A stretch of DNA of 5,379 nt from Hyphomicrobiales bacterium (GTDB lineage: Bacteria; Pseudomonadota; Alphaproteobacteria; Rhizobiales; Xanthobacteraceae): positions 1 through 5,379 of the forward strand of contig JACQDO010000497.1 in the NCBI GenBank assembly GCA_016201085.1, given 5' to 3'. The notes under the pieces are model-generated. The model searched no databases and was not told where the DNA came from. It worked only from the letters and a program-made list of their open reading frames with translations. Every line of letters begins with the position of its first letter. Within the stretch, counting starts at the first letter, position 1. Made by a program: the position numbers and the translations under genes. This document shows, in pieces, positions 1-5,379 of this stretch.

Positions 1-159
1 CCTCATCCTGAGGAGCGCCCGAAGGGCGCGTCTCGAAGGATGGGGCGGCCACGCCGATGTCGGGTCTACCCGATATCGGCAATTTTTAATGCGCAAGTCG
101 GGTAAACCCGGCTTGCGATGTTCGAGACGCCGTGCTTCGCACGGCTCCTCACCATGAGG
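1..159. repeat. Compound palindromic intergenic repeat, family A
   Basis: The two ends are inverted copies of one another. Each begins with a small hairpin, CCTCA-NNN-TGAGG (1-13 and 147-159), followed by a GAA/TTC-capped hairpin (15-29, GCGCCC-GAA-GGGCGC; 130-144, CCGTGC-TTC-GCACGG). A perfect 9-bp stem, CGTCTCGAA (29-37) with TTCGAGACG (121-129), joins the halves. Between them sit two further hairpins, 54-65/68-79 and 92-103/106-117, each 12 bp with one G-T pair and a 2-nt loop. They share a core of GTCGGGT-NN-ACCCG, but their distal stem bases differ and still pair. The left and right capped hairpins differ in sequence yet both fold, so structure rather than sequence is kept. I recall similar CCTCATCCTGAGGAG intergenic repeats in Bradyrhizobium-type genomes but cannot check this. 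It may continue left of the window. No coding potential was seen. Confidence 0.85.
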
Positions 160-319
160 CGTTTGAGTTCTAACACCCTAACAATCAAGGTAAATTCAAC
201 GAGACCGGGCCAGATCGCACGGCCGAAGTCCTTGTTTTTGCCGCTTCCGGGGCCTAGTTTCTAAGCGAAACCAAGGACGGGACGCGCGGGGGAAGCCCGT
301 CGCTGTGGAGGATTAGCTG
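160..319 (+). promoter_or_regulatory. tatA leader with weak promoter candidate
   Basis: This non-coding stretch must contain the tatA leader and probably its promoter. The best -35/-10 pair I can find is TTGTTT (232-237) and TAGTTT (255-260) with a 17-nt spacer. Each matches the sigma-70-type consensus at only three of six positions, so the call is weak. A 7-bp inverted repeat, GTCCTTG (228-234) and CAAGGAC (272-278), brackets this candidate and could be an operator or just a loose hairpin. A good Shine-Dalgarno, GGAGG (307-311), lies 8 nt before the tatA ATG. I see no riboswitch-like fold and no reading frame of note. Confidence 0.25.
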
Positions 320-562
320 ATGGGTTCCTTGAGCATATGGCACTGGATCGTCGTGATCGTCGTCGTCCTGCTGCTGTTTGGGCGCAACAAGATCTCCGAT
401 CTCATGGGTGACGTCGCCCAGGGCATCAAGGCGTTCAAGAAGGGCATGGCGGACGAAGAAAAGCCGGCCGACGGCAAGAGCGAGCCGGTCAAGACCATCG
501 AGGCCGGTGCCGCGGCGCCAAAGACCGAAACCGAGCGGCGCGCCGAGGGCGTGCGCTCTTAA
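320..562 (+). CDS. tatA: Sec-independent (twin-arginine) translocase subunit TatA
   Basis: This 80-residue inner-membrane protein oligomerises to form the transport path of the twin-arginine system, which moves folded proteins across the cytoplasmic membrane. A short N-terminal segment (about residues 4-20) is one hydrophobic membrane helix. It is followed by the family-typical Phe20-Gly21 hinge and an amphipathic helix with the motif [19 protein letters not shown] (about residues 25-43). The rest is a charged, Ala/Pro/Lys/Glu-rich, probably disordered cytoplasmic tail. Length is normal for TatA. The start is fixed by the membrane helix and by GGAGG at 307-311, 8 nt upstream. It leads a tatABC group, but unlike many tat operons the next gene is 244 nt away, beyond two large hairpins (615-781), so TatA could be expressed at a different level from TatB and TatC. 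Identification is secure. Confidence 0.96.
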   Translation: MGSLSIWHWIVVIVVVLLLFGRNKISDLMGDVAQGIKAFKKGMADEEKPADGKSEPVKTIEAGAAAPKTETERRAEGVRS

Positions 563-614
563 AGCCCCGCAGCATGAGCGAGGGTGCTGGCGCGCCGCGG
601 CGGCAGCAAGCGCC

Positions 615-692
615 CTAGTGCCGCCGATTTGAAGTTCCTGCGGCAGTTGCAGCAGACTCTTTCAGGAACTTCAAATCGAAAAGCGGCACTAG
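615..692 (-). repeat. Hairpin repeat unit B1 (tatA-tatB gap)
   Basis: This is a nearly perfect inverted repeat. CTAGTGCCGC (615-624) pairs with GCGGCACTAG (683-692), and a 16-bp stem follows (625-640 with 663-678). A 4-nt AAAA bulge (679-682) sits on the 3' side, and the loop is 22 nt (641-662). Read on the minus strand it aligns with unit B2 along its whole length: same outer arm, same bulge position, and a loop with AGAGTCTGCTGC (649-660 complement) against AGAGGGTGCTGC in B2. The terminal CTAG and TA dinucleotides could be remnants of an insertion site. No U-run follows, so it is not a classical intrinsic terminator, although transcribed it would fold strongly. Probably a small non-autonomous mobile repeat of REP or MITE type; the class is inference. 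Confidence 0.85.
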
Positions 693-705
693 AATCAAAT
701 ACAAG

Positions 706-781
706 CTAGTGCCCCTTTGTTTCCGAAGTTCGTGTCAGAGGGTGCTGCGATGAATCACGAACTTCGGAAACGGGGCACTCG
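706..781 (+). repeat. Hairpin repeat unit B2 (tatA-tatB gap)
   Basis: AGTGCCCC (708-715) pairs with GGGGCACT (772-779), and a perfect 16-bp stem follows (719-734 with 756-771). The TTT bulge (716-718) is on the 5' side, and the loop is 21 nt (735-755). It is homologous to B1 but in the opposite orientation, so the two form a divergent pair separated by 13 nt. Seven stem base pairs differ between the two units and every one is compensated on the partner arm. The 3' end reads CTCG rather than the CTAG found at the other three ends. The tatB Shine-Dalgarno (792-795) lies only 11 nt beyond, so on the mRNA this hairpin sits just upstream of the tatB start. Confidence 0.85.
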
Positions 782-806
782 TGTGCGCTCCGGAGTTAGT
801 TAATCC

Positions 807-1283
807 ATGTTCGAACTCGACTGGGGCAAGCTCGTCGTTATCGGCATCGTCGCGCTGATCGTGATCGGGCCGAAGGAGCTGCCGACCGTATTGCGCACGC
901 TGGCTCAGTACATGGCCAAGATCAGGCGCATGGCCTCGGAATTCCAGGGCCAGTTCAAGGAAGCCTTGCGCGAGGCCGAGGTCGCCGACCTGAAGAAGAC
1001 GGCCGAGGAGATGAGTTCATCGGTCGCCGACTTCAGCAATTTCGATCCGATGGCGAACGCGCAGAAGGAGATGGAGCGCGCCTTCAATCCGGAACCGGAC
1101 AAGCCGGCCGAGCCTGCCGCCACAGCGACGCCCGCGCCAACCGAGGCGGCGACGCCTTTGCCCGAAGTCAGCGCGCTGCCCGACATCGACGTGCCGCTGC
1201 CGGAGCCGCCGGCGCCGGTGACCAACGCCGATTTCGCAGCCGTTGAAACGCCGCCGCCCAAACAGGCCGGGGGCGGCACGTGA
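807..1283 (+). CDS. tatB: Sec-independent translocase subunit TatB
   Basis: TatB (158 residues) pairs with TatC to form the receptor complex that recognises twin-arginine signal peptides at the inner membrane. Residues 8-20 form the short N-terminal membrane helix, followed by the Gly21-Pro22 hinge with GPKELP, then a long amphipathic helix (about 25-70; [20 protein letters not shown] and onward). The remaining half is a Pro/Ala/Glu-rich tail, probably disordered, as in other alphaproteobacterial TatB. Position 8, glutamate in E. coli TatB (and in other alphaproteobacterial TatB I remember), is lysine here (AAG at 828-830). The ATG is preceded by GGAG at 792-795, 11 nt away, which is a slightly long spacing. 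The stop codon overlaps the tatC start (GTGA, 1280-1283), implying translational coupling. The product call is secure; the effect of Lys8 is unknown. Confidence 0.95.
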   Translation: MFELDWGKLVVIGIVALIVIGPKELPTVLRTLAQYMAKIRRMASEFQGQFKEALREAEVADLKKTAEEMSSSVADFSNFDPMANAQKEMERAFNPEPDKPAEPAATATPAPTEAATPLPEVSALPDIDVPLPEPPAPVTNADFAAVETPPPKQAGGGT

Positions 1284-2116
1284 GCCACGAGGACATCGAG
1301 GCCACCAAGGCGCCGTTGATGGAGCACCTGATCGAGCTGCGCTCGCGGCTGATCAAGGCACTGCTCGCTTTCGCGGTGATGTTCGCGCTCTGCTTCCTGT
1401 TCGCCAAGGACATCTACAATGTCCTGGTGTGGCCGTTCGTATGGGTGGCGGGGCCGGAGAATTCGAAATTCATCTACACCGCGCTGCTGGAATATTTCGT
1501 CACGCAATTGAAGCTGGCGATGTTCGGCGCGGCCTTCCTGTCGTTTCCGATCGTGGCGGCGCAGATCTACATGTTCGTGGCGCCCGGGCTCTATCGCAAC
1601 GAGCGCAAGGCGTTCCTGCCCTATCTGATCGCGACGCCGATCTTCTTCACGCTCGGCGCGCTGGTCGTGTATTTCCTGGTGTTCCCGATGCTGGTGCGCT
1701 TCTCGCTGCACATGCAGCAGCCGGGCGAGGAGGGCAATGCCTCGATCGCGCTGATGCCCAAGGTCGGCGAATATCTCTCGCTGATGATGTCGCTGGTGCT
1801 GGCCTTTGGCGTGGCGTTCCAGCTGCCGGTGATCCTGACGCTGTTAGGGCGCGTCGGCATCATCACCTCGCAGCAGCTCAAGGACAAGCGGCGCTATTTC
1901 ATCGTCGGCGCTTTCGTGCTGGCCGCCGTGCTGACGCCCCCGGACGTGATCAGCCAGATGTCGCTCGCGGTGCCGCTGCTCATTCTGTACGAGGGCTCGA
2001 TCTGGTCGGTGCGCGTGGTCGAGGGCGAGGCCAAGAAGGAAGCCGCCGCCAAGGAAGCCGCCAAGGCCGCGGCCGCGGCTGCGCCCGAGGATGCCACGGC
2101 CAAGCCGGCGGAGTAG
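1280..2116 (+). CDS. tatC: Sec-independent translocase subunit TatC
   Basis: TatC (278 residues) is the polytopic core of the twin-arginine receptor and, with TatB, binds the RR signal peptide. It has the expected six membrane segments. The cytoplasmic N-terminus carries the signature HLIELRSRL (16-24), with Glu19 matching E. coli Glu15. The first cytoplasmic loop has [10 protein letters not shown], with Glu108 matching E. coli Glu103. A region resembling the E. coli LTPPDVFSQ stretch is present as LTPPDVISQ, ahead of the last membrane segment. The C-terminal tail beyond about residue 245 is a Lys/Glu/Ala-rich repeat-like stretch, probably helical and cytoplasmic, and makes it somewhat longer than the E. 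coli protein. It starts with GTG, chosen because it gives the family N-terminus and overlaps the tatB stop by 4 nt. No membrane segment is missing. Confidence 0.96.
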   Translation: MSHEDIEATKAPLMEHLIELRSRLIKALLAFAVMFALCFLFAKDIYNVLVWPFVWVAGPENSKFIYTALLEYFVTQLKLAMFGAAFLSFPIVAAQIYMFVAPGLYRNERKAFLPYLIATPIFFTLGALVVYFLVFPMLVRFSLHMQQPGEEGNASIALMPKVGEYLSLMMSLVLAFGVAFQLPVILTLLGRVGIITSQQLKDKRRYFIVGAFVLAAVLTPPDVISQMSLAVPLLILYEGSIWSVRVVEGEAKKEAAAKEAAKAAAAAAPEDATAKPAE

Positions 2117-2128
2117 GGCGCTTTCTTT

Positions 2129-2282
2129 CCCTCTCCCCTTGCGGGAGAGGGTGGATCGCGCGGAGCGATAGCGAAGCGCGAGCCGGGTGAGGGGTCAGTG
2201 CCTCAAACGAGCCCGGACCCCTCACCCGCCCTCGCTCGGCTTCGCCTCCGCTCGGGCACCCTCTCCCGCAAGGGGAGAGGGT
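2129..2282. repeat. Compound palindromic repeat, family C copy 1 (tatC-serS gap)
   Basis: Two halves face each other. The ends are a perfect 24-bp inverted repeat (2129-2152 with 2258-2281), and each end is itself a hairpin, CCCTCTCCC and GGGAGAGGG around a 5-nt loop. The inner parts form a second perfect stem: CGGGTGAGGGGTC (2184-2196) with GACCCCTCACCCG (2216-2228), around a 19-nt loop. Between outer and inner stems lie variable arms that contain GCGAAGC on the left (2171-2177) and GGCTTCGCC on the right (2238-2246). It could act as a transcript end after tatC or as an mRNA stabiliser, but there is no U-run. A second copy of the family lies after surE. I recall this CTCTCCCC...GGGAGAGGGT motif as a frequent intergenic repeat in Bradyrhizobium-like genomes, unverified. 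Confidence 0.88.
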
Positions 2283-2284
2283 AA

Positions 2285-3805
<1,521 letters not shown>

Positions 3806-3810
3806 GCTTC

Positions 3811-3942
3811 GTGTCCCGGATGCGGTGCAGCACGAGCGAAGCGAAGTGGTGCATCGCTGATCCGGGACCGTTACAAATTCTGCGGTTGGTACGGTCCCGG
3901 TTCTGCAGCGCACCACTTCGTGCTGCGCTGCGCCCGGGACAC
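3811..3942. repeat. Compound palindromic repeat, family D (serS-surE gap)
   Basis: Outer ends GTGTCCCGG (3811-3819) and CCGGGACAC (3934-3942) pair perfectly, and inner CCGGGACCGT (3862-3871) pairs with ACGGTCCCGG (3891-3900). Each half also folds alone. On the left, GTCCCGGAT (3813-3821) pairs with ATCCGGGAC (3860-3868). On the right, GTCCCGG (3894-3900) pairs with CCGGGAC (3934-3940), and GCAGCGCA (3905-3912) pairs with TGCGCTGC (3924-3931) around a CAC-TTC-GTG tip. It can therefore adopt a four-arm cruciform or two separate hairpins. The left arm contains a duplicated CGAAG (3837-3841 and 3842-3846). It begins six bases after the serS stop and ends 13 bases before the surE start, filling the whole gap. 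It may end or stabilise the serS transcript; no U-run is present. Confidence 0.85.
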
Positions 3943-3943
3943 A

Positions 3944-3953
3944 AGAAAGAGAG
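3944..3953 (+). promoter_or_regulatory. Weak surE ribosome binding site
   Basis: The purine stretch AAGAAAGAGA just after the family D repeat is the only Shine-Dalgarno-like sequence near surE, ending 2 nt before the ATG at 3956. Its best anti-SD match (AAAGAGAG) is only moderate. It supports 3956 as the start over an ATG at 3920, which lies within the repeat arm. Confidence 0.4.
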
Positions 3954-3955
3954 CA

Positions 3956-4717
3956 ATGCGCATCCTCATCACCAATGACGACGGCATCCACGCGCCGGGG
4001 CTGAACGCCTGCGAGGAGATCGCGCGCGCGCTGTCGGACGATGTCTGGATCGTGGCGCCGGAGAGCGATCAGTCCGGCGTGTCGCATTCGCTATCGCTCA
4101 ACGATCCGCTGCGGCTGCGCGAAGTAGGCCCGCGGCATTTCGCGGTCAAGGGTACGCCGACCGACTGCGTCATCATGGGCGCGCGCCACATCATGAAGCA
4201 GATGCCGGAGCTGGTGCTGGCCGGCGTCAATCGCGGCCGCAACGCCGCCGAGGACGTCACTTATTCCGGCACGGTGGCCGGCGCCATGGAAGGCACCGTG
4301 CTCGGCATTCCGTCGTTCGCGCTGTCGCAGGCCTATGCGCCTTCGACCAAGCACATGCCGCATTGGCCGACCGCGATCCAGTTCGCGCCCGACCTGATCC
4401 GCAAGGTGCTGGCCGCCGGCATGCCGAAAGACGTGCTGGTCAACATCAACTTTCCCGACTGCCTGCCGGGCGAGGTCGCCGGCGTGGCGGTCACCGTGCA
4501 GGGCAAGCGCGACCAGGAGCTGCTGCGCATCGACGCGCGCTACGACGGGCGCGGCAATCCGTATTACTGGATCGCGTTCGGGCGCGGCGGCATCGCCGGC
4601 GCCGCGGCCGGCAGCGATCTCGCCGCGCTCAGCGAGAAACGCATTTCGGTGACGCCGCTGCGGCTCGACCTCACCGACGAGCCGTTCATGACGACGCTGG
4701 CGGAAGTTTTGGGGTAG
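3956..4717 (+). CDS. surE: 5'/3'-nucleotidase SurE (survival protein)
   Basis: SurE is a divalent-metal-dependent phosphatase that dephosphorylates nucleoside 5'- and 3'-monophosphates (EC 3.1.3.5 activity) and is linked to stationary-phase survival. The 253-residue protein has the family N-terminus MRILITNDDGIHAPG with metal ligands Asp8 and Asp9, then Ser40 in DQSGVSHSLSL, the GTPTDCV signature (66-72), and Asn92 in AGVNRGRN followed by AEDVTYSGTVAGAMEG. All four expected metal ligands are present. An ATG at 3920 would add 12 residues (beginning MLRCARDTRK) encoded by the right arm of repeat D. That extension is not seen in the family, so 3956 is preferred. In many Hyphomicrobiales surE is followed by pcm (protein isoaspartyl methyltransferase). 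Here the next gene is a convergent response regulator, so pcm is not adjacent. Confidence 0.96.
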   Translation: MRILITNDDGIHAPGLNACEEIARALSDDVWIVAPESDQSGVSHSLSLNDPLRLREVGPRHFAVKGTPTDCVIMGARHIMKQMPELVLAGVNRGRNAAEDVTYSGTVAGAMEGTVLGIPSFALSQAYAPSTKHMPHWPTAIQFAPDLIRKVLAAGMPKDVLVNINFPDCLPGEVAGVAVTVQGKRDQELLRIDARYDGRGNPYYWIAFGRGGIAGAAAGSDLAALSEKRISVTPLRLDLTDEPFMTTLAEVLG

Positions 4718-4761
4718 CACTTCTCGATTTGTCGCTACCGCGCGCGGCGTACTCTCTTTCG

Positions 4762-4907
4762 CTCTCCCCTTGCGGGAGAGGGTGCGCGAGTGGAGGCGAA
4801 GCCGAACGAGCGCGGGTGAGGGGTCCTGACCTTGCGATTAGCACTGACCCCTCACCCGCCTCGCTCACTTCGTTCGCTCGGCACCCTCTCCCGCAAGGGG
4901 AGAGGGT
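4762..4907. repeat. Compound palindromic repeat, family C copy 2 (surE and receiver gene, convergent gap)
   Basis: This has the same build as the copy at 2129-2282. The ends form a 22-bp perfect inverted repeat (4762-4783 with 4883-4904), each a CTCTCCC/GGGAGAG hairpin. The inner stem is GCGGGTGAGGGGTC (4812-4825) with GACCCCTCACCCGC (4846-4859), around a 20-nt loop. The variable arms carry GGCGAAGCC (4795-4803) on the left and ACTTCGT (4867-4873) on the right. Lying between convergent genes, it could serve as a bidirectional transcript end for surE and the minus-strand receiver gene, although it lacks a U-run. Bases 4718-4761 before it show nothing else. Confidence 0.88.
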
Positions 4908-4925
4908 AAGAAAGAAACGCAAGTG

Positions 4926-5297
4926 CTACGCCGCCTTGAGCAATTCCGCGAGCGTACTTTTGAGCTGCTCGGACTGGAACGGTTTCTGCAACGCCGGGCG
5001 GCTGCGGTATTTCGCCGGCAGGATGCCCTCGCCATAGCCGGTGACGAACACGAAGGGCAGGCCGCGCTGCTCCAGGATATCGGCCACCGGGTAGACTTCC
5101 TCGTCGTCGACATTGACGTCGAGAATGGCGACGTCGAAGGCGCCGGCGGTGGCGAACTGGCTCGCCTCGGCGATGGTGCCGACCGCGGCGGCGACCGCGT
5201 AGCCGTTATCGGCCAGCATGTCCTCCAGCAGCATGCGGATCAGATATTCATCCTCGACCACCAGGACGCGCGGCATCGCCGGCGTGGAATCGCTCAT
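4926..5297 (-). CDS. Stand-alone receiver-domain response regulator (CheY-like)
   Basis: A 123-residue single-domain response regulator that accepts a phosphoryl group from a histidine kinase. The acidic pocket is Glu15/Asp16 (RVLVVEDE), the phospho-acceptor is Asp60 (AILDVNV), the switch Thr is Thr86 in FVTGY, and the conserved Lys is Lys105 in QKPF. There is no output domain, so it probably acts by protein contact or phosphotransfer, or competes for phosphate. The PFVFVTGY stretch resembles the PFxFATGY-type motif of alphaproteobacterial receivers that work with HWE-family kinases; I recall this class but cannot confirm membership. The minus-strand ATG has a good Shine-Dalgarno, GGGAG (complement of 5304-5308), 6 nt away. 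It is convergent with surE across the second family C repeat. The cognate kinase is not in the window, and the gene's biological role is unknown. Confidence 0.88.
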   Translation of the reverse strand: MSDSTPAMPRVLVVEDEYLIRMLLEDMLADNGYAVAAAVGTIAEASQFATAGAFDVAILDVNVDDEEVYPVADILEQRGLPFVFVTGYGEGILPAKYRSRPALQKPFQSEQLKSTLAELLKAA

Positions 5298-5379
5298 TGG
5301 CTGCTCCCGTGCACCAAACGCGGACGCGAATGGCCGGTTCCGTCGCTGTCCACCGGCATCGCGGGCGAAGATTACATCA
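5298..5379. other. Unassigned right edge, no supported gene
   Basis: This short tail lies upstream of the minus-strand receiver gene. On the minus strand the receiver frame is open to the window end but contains no ATG, GTG or TTG upstream of 5297. The frame whose TGA overlaps that ATG is closed by a TAA near 5372, leaving only about 25 codons. I see no promoter I would defend. It may hold the 5' leader of the receiver gene or the edge of a neighbour outside the window. Confidence 0.4.

Noticed and set aside
574..618. 14-codon mini-ORF after tatA
   Set aside because: No ribosome binding site, no conservation evidence, and it ends at the start of hairpin B1.
615..781. Intrinsic terminators for tatA
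   Set aside because: The stems are strong but no U-run follows either one, and the inverted, homologous pair arrangement fits a repeat element better; a secondary role in transcript ending is still possible.
905..1711. Long minus-strand reading frame across tatB and tatC
   Set aside because: It lies opposite well-conserved tat genes, is rich in Arg/His/Glu in the pattern expected of an antisense shadow in GC-rich DNA, and shows no domain.
4363..5037. Plus-strand frame across surE, repeat C and the receiver gene
   Set aside because: It overlaps the secure surE frame and reads through a palindrome into the antisense of the receiver gene; the product is Arg-rich nonsense.
5294..5371. 3' end of an upstream minus-strand gene overlapping the receiver start (ATGA)
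   Set aside because: The frame is closed by a TAA about 25 codons upstream, so it cannot be the tail of a longer gene.

Overview
The window reads as a chromosomal housekeeping segment from a GC-rich alphaproteobacterium, most likely Hyphomicrobiales near Bradyrhizobium, Rhodopseudomonas, Afipia or Pseudolabrys. This rests on the gene order tatA-tatB-tatC-serS-surE, the protein sequences, the roughly 60-70% GC coding DNA, and the intergenic palindromes. The genus assignment is inference from memory; no search was run.

Layout: 1-159 is a compound palindromic repeat (family A), followed by the tatA leader. tatA (320-562), tatB (807-1283) and tatC (1280-2116) encode a complete twin-arginine translocase. 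tatB and tatC overlap by 4 nt, whereas tatA and tatB are separated by two strong hairpins (family B, 615-692 and 706-781). A second compound palindrome (family C, 2129-2282) precedes serS (2339-3805, seryl-tRNA synthetase). A third type (family D, 3811-3942) lies between serS and surE (3956-4717, survival-protein nucleotidase). A second family C element (4762-4907) separates surE from a convergent gene on the minus strand (4926-5297) that encodes a stand-alone receiver-domain response regulator. The last 80 bases hold no gene I can support.

The Tat proteins form one machine: TatB and TatC bind the signal peptide and TatA is recruited to form the transport path. SerRS and SurE are independent housekeeping enzymes. 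The receiver protein is unrelated to them and belongs to a signalling pathway whose partner is not visible here.

Most worth a second look: (1) serS carries an in-frame, AT-rich insert of about 60 codons between motif 1 and the serine-binding TAE loop, with composition and codon use unlike the rest of the gene. (2) Every gap between genes except the tatB/tatC overlap is filled by inverted pairs of hairpin units. Four sequence families are represented, but the paired arrangement is the same, and the two B units show compensated stem changes around a conserved loop. (3) All eight arms of families A, C and D carry a CGAAG (or CTTCG) mini-hairpin signature. (4) TatB has Lys at position 8, where the E. 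coli protein has Glu. I see no phage, transposase, CRISPR, tRNA or rRNA.
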